Assembly: GCF_018130245.1 (NCBI RefSeq)
Contig: NZ_JAFCKP010000005.1
Coordinates: 248,001-312,000, forward strand
DNA length: 64,000 bases
Direction of reading: 5' to 3'
DNA from: Bradyrhizobium sp. SZCCT0231
GTDB lineage: Bacteria > Pseudomonadota > Alphaproteobacteria > Rhizobiales > Xanthobacteraceae
In this document: positions 27,732 to 35,017 of the stretch, in pieces
Numbering within the stretch: the stretch's first letter is position 1
Layout: every line of letters starts with the position of its first letter
Position numbers and translations under genes: made by a program
The notes under the pieces: model-generated
The model's input: the letters and a program-made list of their open reading frames with translations, nothing else
Database searches by the model: none
What the model was told of the DNA's origin: nothing

Positions 27732-27878
27732 ATGGCGGGCAACACCCGGAAGGAACCAAAGGACTGGGTTTCCGGGGACAACCCGATGACGGGAGCCCAG
27801 GAATCCTACTCAAGACCCTCGCCGAGCAGGCGCATCAAGACCTGCCCGAGAATTATGCCCTCACGAGGCGCGCTATGA
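27732..27878 (+). pseudogene. Frameshifted DUF3072 gene
   Basis: A perfect AGGAGG precedes ATG 27732. The reading starts MAGNTRKEPKDWVSGDNPMT and continues GAQESY, the signature of the small DUF3072 family. It then leaves frame. In the next frame the expected LKTLAEQAHQDLPENYALTR follows at once, so one base (a C in the TCCTAC-CTCAAG junction) is missing. The usual C-terminal helix (about 20 residues) is not found in either frame, and the region runs into the end of the Fic gene. It is therefore both frameshifted and truncated, unless the base is a sequencing error. Confidence 0.7.
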
Positions 27879-28428
27879 TTTGGGCCAACTCGGTTTCATC
27901 CCCGTCAAAACTGGCGATCATGGCGTCGAGCATGGCACCGGGATCGAGCCTTTCAAGATCGAGGGGATGACCTGCCCGCTCAGCCAACATGGCAAAAAAC
28001 GACAGTTGAGAACGCCCGTTTCCTTCGCGGAACGCATGGATGACATTCAGCTCAGCAAGGAAGTGCGCGGCTTTTGCTGCGAACTCGGCCGCGGGTAGGT
28101 TCTTCAAGAAATGGTCGGCCTTCAATTGCCGAAAAAGCTTCGCCGCCTGGGCGTCGATATATTCAGGAAAGCAGAATGGGCTGCCTTGCTTCGATATTCG
28201 GACCGTCCGTGGTTTCCCTGCCCACTCGTAGACGTCCTGAAAGAGGTGATGATGAACGGCACAGTAGTGCGCGAAGTCCAGCTGGCCTTCAGGCAATGGC
28301 TCGGCCGATCGAGCGCTGGAGATTTCGGCTTCGAAATCGTCGAGGTCTTCCTGCTTCCGCAGGCCGAGCTTGTTAACAAGAACGGTGGAGTTTTCGTATG
28401 TATAGGGATCGTCAATCCCATCGTACAT
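27853..28428 (-). CDS. Fic domain protein, likely toxin of a toxin-antitoxin pair
   Basis: This is a 191-residue Fic protein. Fic enzymes transfer AMP or other phosphate groups to hydroxyl side chains of target proteins. The N-terminal YTYENSTVLVNKLGL and the later YEWAGKPRTVRISK match short FicT/VbhT-like proteins. The active loop is HAFREGNGRSQL, with catalytic His131, Phe133, Glu135, Asn137 and Arg139 kept, but the final Arg that normally contacts the nucleotide phosphate is Leu142. A small antitoxin-like gene ends ten bases upstream. Its 3' end overlaps the broken DUF3072 gene on the other strand. Confidence 0.88.
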   Translation of the reverse strand: MYDGIDDPYTYENSTVLVNKLGLRKQEDLDDFEAEISSARSAEPLPEGQLDFAHYCAVHHHLFQDVYEWAGKPRTVRISKQGSPFCFPEYIDAQAAKLFRQLKADHFLKNLPAAEFAAKAAHFLAELNVIHAFREGNGRSQLSFFAMLAERAGHPLDLERLDPGAMLDAMIASFDGDETELAQIIARLVRA

Positions 28429-28438
28429 GCGAATACGA

Positions 28439-28639
28439 TTAGCCCTTGCGATAGCTACGCAAGATCGTACGGCGATACTCCTCCGCCGAGAGGCCCTTGG
28501 CCGCCGCTTCGGCGGCCCGTTTTGTCATGGCAGGCTTCAGCCGAATGCCTTCAACAGCGCTGATCTTCGCAAAGCCGGCACGGCCAACAACGAAGCCGCC
28601 CTTGCCGGTTTTTCCAATCTGTCGCTTTTGCTTTGGCAT
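28439..28639 (-). CDS. Small Fic-associated antitoxin-like protein
   Basis: This is a 66-residue basic protein directly upstream of fic, a ten-base gap apart. The core KISAVEGIRLKPAMTKRA resembles the inhibitory helix of Fic antitoxins, in which a Ser and a Glu-Gly (here S-A-V-E-G) reach the active site and block ATP. The spacing is one residue shorter than the classical S-x-x-x-E-G. The end GLSAEEYRRTILRSYRKG resembles antitoxins of the YhfG/VbhA type. Position, size and motif together support the assignment. Confidence 0.65.
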   Translation of the reverse strand: MPKQKRQIGKTGKGGFVVGRAGFAKISAVEGIRLKPAMTKRAAEAAAKGLSAEEYRRTILRSYRKG

Positions 28640-28715
28640 TGTTCGAACCTATCACGTTCTTGTCGTTTTACCATGCATCCTCCCCCCAAAAAACCTTCGG
28701 ACCCGATGACTCCCC

Positions 28716-28814
28716 AGCTCGTAGGATGGGTAGAGCGAAGCGAAACCCATCGAGGGCCTTGTTGCGTGACGAAACATGATGGGTTTCGCAAGTGCTCTAC
28801 CCATCCTACGAGCT
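28716..28814. repeat. Long palindromic intergenic repeat, type 2, copy 1
   Basis: This is a 99-base element with perfect 21-base inverted ends: AGCTCGTAGGATGGGTAGAG at the left and its complement at the right. Inner arms GAAACCCATC / GATGGGTTTC also pair. It lies between the Fic antitoxin gene and the Cys-rich secreted protein gene. Confidence 0.88.
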
Positions 28815-28954
28815 GCACCGTAATTCCGCCGGCCTCCGCGCTTATGAATGTTCTCCATATCCCGATGATGCAGAACATTGAGTGTTCTTGCAACGGCTAC
28901 TTGTGGTTTTGTTGGCAGTCGATAAGGTCCTCCCGTTCATTGGGGGAGTTATCT

Positions 28955-29260
28955 ATGAAATCGATCTGCATAATTGTTTTTTCGATGCTTGCTTTGACAG
29001 TGACTGCTCAAGCGCAGAGTTCTTGTGCCAGCTTAGTTTGTCATCAGAATCCGACGTGCCAGCAGCTGCGTGATGCAGGGAAGTGTGCCGCAGCCCGAGA
29101 GACCCTAAAGAGTCTTAGCCAGCAAAATTCCTGTGCCAACATGGTCTGTAACCAGAATCCCACCTGCCAACAGTTGCGAAACGCCGGGCAATGTGCCGCT
29201 GCCAGAGCGGCCCTCAAGAACGCTCCCAGCCCTGGCGGCGGCAACCGGGCACGCTACTGA
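28955..29260 (+). CDS. Secreted Cys-rich protein with an internal duplication
   Basis: This is a 101-residue exported protein with a signal peptide of about 22 residues (MKSICIIVFSMLALTVTAQA-QS). Two tandem copies of a unit of about 37 residues follow. Each has four Cys in the order C-A-x-x-V-C, then NPTCQQLR, then CAAAR. The copies differ at a few positions (VCHQNPTC versus VCNQNPTC), so the duplication is not very recent. The ribosome-binding site GGGGGAG fixes ATG 28955. Two disulfides per unit are likely. I recognise no family. It lies between two copies of the type 2 repeat. Confidence 0.7.
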   Translation: MKSICIIVFSMLALTVTAQAQSSCASLVCHQNPTCQQLRDAGKCAAARETLKSLSQQNSCANMVCNQNPTCQQLRNAGQCAAARAALKNAPSPGGGNRARY

Positions 29261-29392
29261 GCACGAGCGCCGGGGTACGCCCCGGCACTCACCCTCGAGG
29301 CTTCAGCAAATCGGGGATACGAGAGATCGCCTTGGAAATCCGTCTGGCCTCGTCACGCGAGAGGAATGGTGAGAATTACGGTGACAGCTCGT

Positions 29393-29491
29393 AGCTCGTA
29401 GGATGGGTAGAGGGAAGCGAAACCCATCGAGGGCCTTGTTGCGCGACGAAACATGATGGGTTTCGCAAGTGCTCTACCCATCCTACGAGCT
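29393..29491. repeat. Long palindromic intergenic repeat, type 2, copy 2
   Basis: This is a 99-base element nearly identical to 28716-28814, with the same ends and the same inner arms. Only a few bases differ. It lies 46 bases before the NAD(P)-binding protein gene, so the secreted Cys-rich gene is bracketed by two direct copies. Confidence 0.88.
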
Positions 29492-29537
29492 GACTTTCAA
29501 CAAGCGATCAGGCAATCAACGCAAAATGGTGGCTTGA

Positions 29538-30197
29538 ATGAAAACCGCACTTGTCTTCGGCGCAACCGGCTTCATCGGCTCGCATTTGCTGCGCGACCTG
29601 TTGGACAGTCCCGACTATTCGCGGGTTGTGGCGGTGGCCCGCAAGCCGCTGGCGGTGAGCCATCCGAAGCTCACGGTGCTGATCGGCGATCTCGCTTCCC
29701 TGCCCGCACTCAAGCCGCAATTGGTTGCGGACGAGATCTTCATCGCGCTGGGGACGACGCGCAAGCACACCCCTGACGAGGCCGAGTACTACAAGATCGA
29801 TCATGATTATCCGGTGTTGGCGGCCGAGATCGCCAGGGCGAACGGCGCGCGGTCGGTGTTTCTGGTCACGGCCGTTGGCGCCAATGCCGGCTCCGGCGTG
29901 TTCTATCTCAGGACCAAGGGCGAGGTGGAGCGGGACATTCTCTCGCTCGATTTCGAGCACACGCATATTTTCCGCCCGTCGATGATCCTCGGCGCGCGGG
30001 ACGAAGACCGCCCGCGTGAACGCCTCATCATCGCGATATGGGGCGTGCTCAATCCGCTGCTCGTTGGCCCGGCCGACCGTTATCGCGGGCTCTCCGGCAA
30101 CGACATCGCGCACGCCATCGCCAAAGCCGCGCGGCATCAAACCGAGAAGGTGCGGATCTATCATTGGAAAGAAATGGCGGCACTGCTTCGAACGTGA
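29538..30197 (+). CDS. NAD(P)-binding atypical SDR protein
   Basis: This is a 219-residue Rossmann-fold protein starting MKTALVFGATGFIGSHLLRD, with the GATGFIGS dinucleotide motif. Later it has VFLVTAVGANAGSGVFYLR-TKGE, where Tyr-x-x-x-Lys is kept, and FRPSMILG, as in the HTATIP2-like and epimerase-like atypical SDRs. The substrate is unknown. The gene is a single unit; upstream is a palindromic repeat and downstream a half copy of it. Confidence 0.82.
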   Translation: MKTALVFGATGFIGSHLLRDLLDSPDYSRVVAVARKPLAVSHPKLTVLIGDLASLPALKPQLVADEIFIALGTTRKHTPDEAEYYKIDHDYPVLAAEIARANGARSVFLVTAVGANAGSGVFYLRTKGEVERDILSLDFEHTHIFRPSMILGARDEDRPRERLIIAIWGVLNPLLVGPADRYRGLSGNDIAHAIAKAARHQTEKVRIYHWKEMAALLRT

Positions 30198-30229
30198 TGC
30201 AGTCCGAGCGGAATCGCCATCGCGGTGAA

Positions 30230-30289
30230 AGCTCGTAGGATGGATAGAGCGAAGCGAAACCCATCAAGGGCCTTGTGGCGTGACGAAAC
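30230..30289. repeat. Truncated type 2 repeat (left half only)
   Basis: The left arm of the element at 28716 is present (AGCTCGTAGGATGGATAGAG through GTGACGAAAC) with a few changes, but the right arm is missing, so it can no longer form the long palindrome. It lies between the SDR gene and the end of the HExxH gene. Confidence 0.8.
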
Positions 30290-30350
30290 TGTCACCGTAC
30301 CCGTACCAAGCGATAATGCACCCATTCTGAAATCCGAGTTCGAGGCCAAT

Positions 30351-32075
30351 TCAGAGGCACTCAACATCATCGGGATATATCCCGTAGACCTGGCGGAAGT
30401 TTCCATCTGCGAAAGCCTTCATCACGCTCGTGTCGGTCGTCTGCGAAAGCCAGTCATAGCCGTAGCGGAAGGGCCCAGGTTGCGAAATCCATTGGTCCGT
30501 CAAGTCGTAGGTGACGGTAGTCGCGTAGAACGCGCTAAAGACTTTTTGCACTTGCGCCTCTTCTTTGTCCGGGTGCAGCCGGGGGAAGACGCCGTCATCA
30601 TCTTCCTTGTCAATGAAAAGCGCCTGATGCTTCTCGAAGAGCCGCCTTGCCTCCTCTGCCGCGCGCTCTCCAGCCATCCACGCGCCCGGCCAGCAGAAGT
30701 ATTCGGGCCGGCTGAACTTGTCCTGCATGAATGCGAGGAAGTGAGAGAACAAGACGCGCACTGGCAGGTTTGTAGGCGCGTAGTCAAAGGTGTCTTTTTC
30801 CCGCATCAAACTCTCAAAGGGTGCGCCCGGTGCACTCCATTTGGAGCAGCGTTCGGCGATAGACATGGGACTCTCGACGAGCAGTTGGGCTGCCAGCATG
30901 GTCGATACAGCTTCATACTCTGCTCTGGAATAGCGGCGTATCATGGTTGCCGCGTCAGGGCACTTCATCCGAACAAGCGCTGAGAGCATCGTGAACCGCG
31001 CACCTGGATCGGTATCGGTGATGAACGACGCAAAGTGATGCGTAATGGGAAATGGAAAGCCCGCCCCGGGATTAATGGCCATGTCGCAAATCAGCAGGAA
31101 CAAGGCGACCGTTGGATGATCGACCGTAGATGGCCATGGCAAGCCGGTCTCCTTCAGGAATAATTGAAAGGCCCTTTCATAGACGCCATGCAGCATACCA
31201 AGCATGCGGTAGTCATCCCAACCCAAGCGCCCGCCAGATGCGAAGGTTAGATATTGGAGTTGGCAGAAGCAGGCTTGCCCTTCGAATATTTCGTGCACCC
31301 CGACCGGCCAGAGTGTGACACGGGATCCGTAGTAGAAGCCGGGTGTCTTGGCTTCCCTTAGCTCTTGAAAGGGACCTTCCCAATCGCGGGGGTGTTGGAA
31401 GGCGCGAAACTCCGGGTCAAGCGTTGCGGCCAGAACCAACAAGTTGTTGCCGTAGGTTATCTCGTGTGAATGCCCGACAGATTCAAAGAAAGGATTCTCT
31501 GCTGCCGCACGGGCCGTCTTCTGATTGAAGGTCAGGTCGCGGAATGCCCCGAAATCGAAGTGATTGTTTACAATCGTATTCGCAAGCCCTCTGATTGTTC
31601 CGGGCCCCGTCGGGCCGGAGAGTTGCCCGATAAGCTGCCGTACCGACTTTTTGAATCCGACTTTGTCGGCGAGTTCTTTCAGGGCCTTGTAATTTGCGTG
31701 CGCCTGCACGGGGTAGGTAAGGCTCAGCATGAGGCCGTAAGTCGAGCCGATATGCTGCCACCAGTGAACCGTCTCGTGGAGCAAGGTGGAAAAGGCCTGC
31801 GCGCCGTCGAAGCCGGCTTCACGTGACGTCTTTATTCCACCTCCCACTTCCGCAAGCTTCTTGTGTACAGCGGGGGAGAGTCGCAACACATACTGGAATG
31901 AGCTGTAAAGGCCGTGAGCCTTCAAGGTTGCGTTCAACTTCCCGGCGGACTCTCCGGCGCGGAGTGCGCTATAAAGGAGGGATGGGTCAATTTCCACGGG
32001 GGCGATCAGTTTTGTCGCTCGGGCTGGGCAGGAGAACAATTTGTTGATGATAACATTCGATAGATCGTGCGGCAA
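30351..32075 (-). CDS. Unrecognised large protein with an HExxH metallopeptidase-like motif
   Basis: This is a 574-residue protein with no signal peptide or clear membrane helix. Residues 98-110 read LLHETVHWWQHIG, a gluzincin-like HExxH (His100, Glu101, His104). A second segment, VGVHEIFEGQACF (His261, Glu262, Glu265), could provide the third zinc ligand. Together they look like a metallohydrolase core, but I cannot match the protein to a named family. Codon use and base composition are more AT-rich than in the flanking genes, and it sits in the patchy accessory region, so recent acquisition is plausible. No adjacent partner gene is evident. Confidence 0.6.
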   Translation of the reverse strand: MPHDLSNVIINKLFSCPARATKLIAPVEIDPSLLYSALRAGESAGKLNATLKAHGLYSSFQYVLRLSPAVHKKLAEVGGGIKTSREAGFDGAQAFSTLLHETVHWWQHIGSTYGLMLSLTYPVQAHANYKALKELADKVGFKKSVRQLIGQLSGPTGPGTIRGLANTIVNNHFDFGAFRDLTFNQKTARAAAENPFFESVGHSHEITYGNNLLVLAATLDPEFRAFQHPRDWEGPFQELREAKTPGFYYGSRVTLWPVGVHEIFEGQACFCQLQYLTFASGGRLGWDDYRMLGMLHGVYERAFQLFLKETGLPWPSTVDHPTVALFLLICDMAINPGAGFPFPITHHFASFITDTDPGARFTMLSALVRMKCPDAATMIRRYSRAEYEAVSTMLAAQLLVESPMSIAERCSKWSAPGAPFESLMREKDTFDYAPTNLPVRVLFSHFLAFMQDKFSRPEYFCWPGAWMAGERAAEEARRLFEKHQALFIDKEDDDGVFPRLHPDKEEAQVQKVFSAFYATTVTYDLTDQWISQPGPFRYGYDWLSQTTDTSVMKAFADGNFRQVYGIYPDDVECL

Positions 32076-32291
32076 ATGAAGGAACTTCCGGAATCATCAT
32101 CTCGCTTCGCGGGTGCGGTCTAGTGCATCAAATTGGACGGCATCCGTCCTCAGCGGCCTTATCTCCGTTTGAACAGCCGCTTCCTTCACCCGCATGTGCA
32201 TCCCGCCCCTGCCCCTCCTGCCCTTTTCCTGCTATTTCCTACCCCCGCCGTCCCGGCCCAAGACAAAACCCTCCACCAGGGAGCAACAACC

Positions 32292-32744
32292 ATGCGATAC
32301 CTCCACACCATGCTGCGCGTGCGCAATCTCGATGTCGCGCTGAAGTTTTACCAGGATGCGCTGGGCTTGAAGGAGGTGCGGCGGATCGAGAATGACAAGG
32401 GACGCTTCACGCTGGTCTTCCTCTGTTCTGCGGACGATCTCGAAGGGCTGAAGAAGCAGCCGCAGACGCGCGGCGCGCCGCTGGTCGAGCTCACTTACAA
32501 TTGGGATGAAGAGAAGTACGGCGAGGACCGCTTCTTCGGCCATCTCGCCTATGAGGTCGACGACATCTACGCCACGTGCGAGAGGCTGATGAAGGCCGGC
32601 GTCACCATCAACCGTCCCCCGCGCGACGGCAACATGGCCTTCGTCCGCTCGCCGGACCTGCACTCGATCGAGCTGTTGCAGAAGGGCGAGCCGAAGCCGC
32701 CGCAGGAGCCGTGGGCATCGATGCCCAACACCGGCCACTGGTAG
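32292..32744 (+). CDS. gloA: VOC family protein, lactoylglutathione lyase-like
   Basis: This is a 150-residue glyoxalase I-like protein. It starts MRYLHTMLRVRNLDVALKFY and has later VELTYNWDEEKYGEDRFFGH, HLAYEVDDIYATCERL and FVRSPDLHSIELLQ, the positions of metal and glutathione-binding residues in GloA. GloA converts the methylglyoxal-glutathione hemithioacetal into S-lactoylglutathione in the cytoplasm. The ATG at 32292 follows GGGAG; the frame is open further upstream but there it is low-complexity and Pro-rich. A 26-residue membrane protein gene follows 69 bases downstream. Confidence 0.88.
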   Translation: MRYLHTMLRVRNLDVALKFYQDALGLKEVRRIENDKGRFTLVFLCSADDLEGLKKQPQTRGAPLVELTYNWDEEKYGEDRFFGHLAYEVDDIYATCERLMKAGVTINRPPRDGNMAFVRSPDLHSIELLQKGEPKPPQEPWASMPNTGHW

Positions 32745-32813
32745 GTTTTGCGCGGGAACGAGCACTCGCGGCCGGCGTTCACCCTCCAACGAAGCCGATT
32801 GGAGGAGGATGCG

Positions 32814-32894
32814 ATGGCGAGAGGGCTGTTGCTGTGGATGCTTGGCGTGCCGATCCCGGTGATCATTCTGTTGTGGCTGTTCTTCGGCCGCTGA
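32814..32894 (+). CDS. Very small membrane protein (26 aa)
   Basis: This is a 26-residue protein, MARGLLLWMLGVPIPVIILL then WLFFGR, essentially one transmembrane helix between two charged ends. A perfect GGAGGAGG lies six bases before the ATG, and a Rho-independent terminator follows at 32920, so it looks like a genuine short gene. Similar tiny one-helix proteins occur in other proteobacteria as far as I recall, but I know of no function. Confidence 0.65.
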   Translation: MARGLLLWMLGVPIPVIILLWLFFGR

Positions 32895-32919
32895 CCGTCG
32901 GGTTCAACTTTGCAATGAG

Positions 32920-32944
32920 AGCTCCGCCGCGTGCGGAGCTTTTT
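32920..32944 (+). terminator. Rho-independent terminator
   Basis: The stem AGCTCCGC (32920-32927) / GCGGAGCT (32933-32940) has loop CGCGT and is followed by TTTT. It lies 25 bases after the stop of the 26-residue membrane protein gene and would end the transcript carrying gloA and that gene. Confidence 0.85.
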
Positions 32945-33016
32945 GCATGAGGGGCGCGCGGCAACGCGCATCGCTCCGGGCACCGAATTCCGCTATCACC
33001 CACGCGAGGTGGATTT

Positions 33017-33098
33017 GTAGCCCGGATGGAGCGCAAGCGTAATCCGGGACTGCCACAATCGAAGCACCCCGGATTGCGCTTCGCTCCATCCGGGCTAC
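33017..33098. repeat. Long palindromic intergenic repeat, type 3
   Basis: The ends are GTAGCCCGGATGGAGCG and its exact complement CGCTCCATCCGGGCTAC. The inner arms AATCCGGG / CCCGGATT also pair. It lies 29 bases upstream of the glutathione transferase start. It differs in sequence from types 1 and 2 but has the same architecture. Confidence 0.85.
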
Positions 33099-33127
33099 GA
33101 CACAACAACGCCGCGGGGGACGCTTTC

Positions 33128-33766
33128 ATGCCTGACGCCAAGCTGACGATCTGGGGCCGCGCCAATTCGGTCAACGTGCAGAAGGTGCTGTGGTGCCTCA
33201 CCGAGCTCGGCCTCGCTTACGAACGCATCGACGCCGGCATGCAATACGGCAAGACCCGCGAGGCCGAGTATCTGGCGATGAATCCCAACGCGCGGATCCC
33301 GACGCTGGTCGAGGGCGACTTCGTGCTGTGGGAGTCCAATTCGATCATGCGCTATCTCTGCCTCGCGCATGGGCACGGCACGCCGATCTACCCTGACGCG
33401 CCGAAGCCGCGCGCCTCGATCGACCGCTGGCTCGACTGGACGCTGTCGACGGTGCAGCCGGTCGACCGCCCGGTGTTCTGGGGCATCGTGCGCACGGCGC
33501 CCGCCGAGCGCGACATGATTCAGGTACAGCGCGATGCCGATGCCGCCGCCGAGGTCTGGGCCATCGCCGACCGCCTGCTCGCCACGCGCCGCTTCATCGA
33601 GGGCGAACAGTTCACGCTGGCGGACATCGCGATCGGGTCCTATGCGCGGCGCTGGCTCGGCGTCGAAGGCATCAGCCGGCCGGCGCAGCCGCACCTCACC
33701 CGCTGGCTCGCCGAGCTCGGCAAGCGGCCCGGATTTGCGCAATTCGTCGCACCGCCGATGTCGTGA
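33128..33766 (+). CDS. Glutathione S-transferase family protein
   Basis: This is a 212-residue enzyme. The N-terminal thioredoxin-like domain is KLTIWGRANSVNVQKVLWCL, where the Ser after Asn is the likely catalytic residue, followed by NPNARIPTLVEGD and WESNSIMRYL for glutathione binding. The C-terminal helical domain includes FIEGEQFTLADIAIG with the conserved Asp N-cap. It conjugates or transfers glutathione in the cytoplasm; the acceptor is unknown. The start at 33128 is set by the family N-terminus. Confidence 0.92.
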   Translation: MPDAKLTIWGRANSVNVQKVLWCLTELGLAYERIDAGMQYGKTREAEYLAMNPNARIPTLVEGDFVLWESNSIMRYLCLAHGHGTPIYPDAPKPRASIDRWLDWTLSTVQPVDRPVFWGIVRTAPAERDMIQVQRDADAAAEVWAIADRLLATRRFIEGEQFTLADIAIGSYARRWLGVEGISRPAQPHLTRWLAELGKRPGFAQFVAPPMS

Positions 33767-33849
33767 GCGCTGGCACGGCGCAAGCTGCGACGATCGCGCG
33801 AGGAATCGGCGTGCCGGCGCGCTGCTCCGGCGTCACGGCAGCGCTTGAC

Positions 33850-33876
33850 GGCTACTGTGCATGGGGTTGTTTTCGC
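33850..33876. repeat. Exact 27-base dispersed repeat, copy 1
   Basis: This begins GGCTACTGTGCATGGGGTTG. Its full 27-base reverse complement occurs at 54577-54603. Both are intergenic. It lies just before the stop side of the minus-strand membrane protein gene at 33893. Confidence 0.85.
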
Positions 33877-33892
33877 AGTTTTTGTTGTGGCG

Positions 33893-34060
33893 CTAGCGCC
33901 AGCCGCGCTCGACCAGCAGCACTGAGATGATCAGCAGCAGCGTCACCGCGGCGGTGGCGAGGCGCGCGGGCCAGCCAAGGCCGCGGCCGACCCACCACAG
34001 CAGCGCGCAATACATCACCACGGGGACGATGATGTCGAGCCGCACCAGATCCGCAGGCAT
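33893..34060 (-). CDS. Small two-helix membrane protein (55 aa)
   Basis: This is a 55-residue protein with two hydrophobic segments (VPVVMYCALLWWVGRGLGW and LATAAVTLLLIISVLLV) and basic ends. It starts five bases after the upstream porin-like gene stops. No family is recognised. The ATG at 34060 has GAAGGC before it. Confidence 0.55.
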   Translation of the reverse strand: MPADLVRLDIIVPVVMYCALLWWVGRGLGWPARLATAAVTLLLIISVLLVERGWR

Positions 34061-34065
34061 GGCCT

Positions 34066-34323
34066 TCAGCGCCGGATGCTGGTGTCGACGCTGATCGAGC
34101 CGCCGACCATCACGCAGGTGCCGGTGCCCTCGACCATCACGAAGCGCGGACCATAGGAGGCGCAGGAGCCTGCCCTCGCCTTCCCGGCCGTGCCTGCGAG
34201 CGGCAGCGCCTTGCCGCTCTCCTTGCCCGCCTGCGGCCGCTCGGCACGCGGCAGGCGCAGGCTCTCCGCCGCGGTCGCAGGCGTGGCCAGCAACGAGATC
34301 AGGATGAGGAGCGGCGTGCGCAT
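34066..34323 (-). CDS. Small secreted protein resembling the N-terminus of a rhizobial porin
   Basis: This is an 85-residue exported protein. The signal peptide is MRTPLLILISLLATPATA. The C-terminal part CASYGPRFVMVEGTGTCVMV ends GGSISVDTSIRR, close to the conserved beginning of alphaproteobacterial porins (C..YG.GF..PGTDTC..VGG..R). A full porin would be four to six times longer, so this is either a porin fragment that stayed expressed or a small family derived from it. It precedes the two-helix membrane gene by five bases. Confidence 0.6.
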   Translation of the reverse strand: MRTPLLILISLLATPATAAESLRLPRAERPQAGKESGKALPLAGTAGKARAGSCASYGPRFVMVEGTGTCVMVGGSISVDTSIRR

Positions 34324-34380
34324 CGCCGCCTTGTAGCCCGGACCGCTGCCGCGCGCCATCGGCGCCGTTCGCGTCCGCGA

Positions 34381-34635
34381 TCAGATGAATTTGACGCCGG
34401 CCGACTTGCCGCGGCGCCAGATCACCTGGCAGCTCCGCCCGGTGCGCGCATCGCGTGCGAAGGCCATCCGGATCACGCCCGGAAGCTGGCTCGCGTCCTC
34501 GTCCAGCGTGATCTTGGCGCCCGTGTCCGAAATGTCCTGGACCAGGCAGTGCCGCGCGGCGAAGCCGCCGTCGAGTGTGATCCAGGCGTGCTGCGACAGC
34601 AGCTTGCGGGCTGCGCGCTTCTTCGGCGGTGGCAT
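34381..34635 (-). CDS. PilZ domain protein
   Basis: This is an 84-residue single PilZ domain. It starts with a basic stretch (PPKKRAARKL), then has the DISDTGAKI segment equivalent to the D/NxSxxG cyclic-di-GMP motif, and ends CQVIWRRGKSAGVKFI. The RxxxR element is only partly kept, so ligand binding is uncertain. It is the first gene of a minus-strand series with the porin-like and two-helix genes. Confidence 0.85.
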   Translation of the reverse strand: MPPPKKRAARKLLSQHAWITLDGGFAARHCLVQDISDTGAKITLDEDASQLPGVIRMAFARDARTGRSCQVIWRRGKSAGVKFI

Positions 34636-34860
34636 TGGCGAAAATCTCCCCGTCCAGCGCTACGCAGGGAACCCTAAGAATCCGTTGAAATCGGCTCCGG
34701 ATGATCCCGGGGCCGGCGCTGTCCACCGGAGCCAAAAGTCCGTTCCCGAACGGCTTGCCCGGGAGCGGAAAGGCCACTATACGTTCGCCCGCTGCAAGCC
34801 GCCGGGCACCGTTCGGCCGGCCAGCGGCCGTGCTGCGAAAAGCGGCGGGGCCCTGCGTTT

Positions 34861-34935
34861 GCTCCCTTCGTCTATCGGTTAGGACGCCACCCTTTCACGG
34901 TGGAGAGAGCGGTTCGATTCCGCTAGGGAGCGCCA
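34861..34935 (+). tRNA. tRNA-Glu (anticodon UUC)
   Basis: This is a 75-base cloverleaf. The acceptor stem GCTCCCT pairs with AGGGAGC, then discriminator G and encoded CCA. The anticodon stem-loop CCACC-CTTTCAC-GGTGG gives anticodon TTC. The T arm contains GGTTCGATTCC. The D loop contains CGGTTAGGAC. Confidence 0.96.
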
Positions 34936-35017
34936 AAGGCGAGAAATTGACCGCCGCGGCATGAACCTCCCCGCTTCCGAACTTCGACCAACGTCCGATC
35001 GGAACCGGTACGGGCCC

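Noticed and set aside
28716-29491. Two direct repeat copies bracketing the Cys-rich gene as a composite mobile element
   Set aside because: No transposase lies between them, target duplications are not visible, and the same repeat type occurs singly elsewhere, so mobility as a unit is unsupported.
30225-30983. 252-codon plus-strand open frame opposite the HExxH gene
   Set aside because: It has no ribosome-binding site and begins inside a truncated palindromic repeat; the minus-strand gene has coherent protein motifs.
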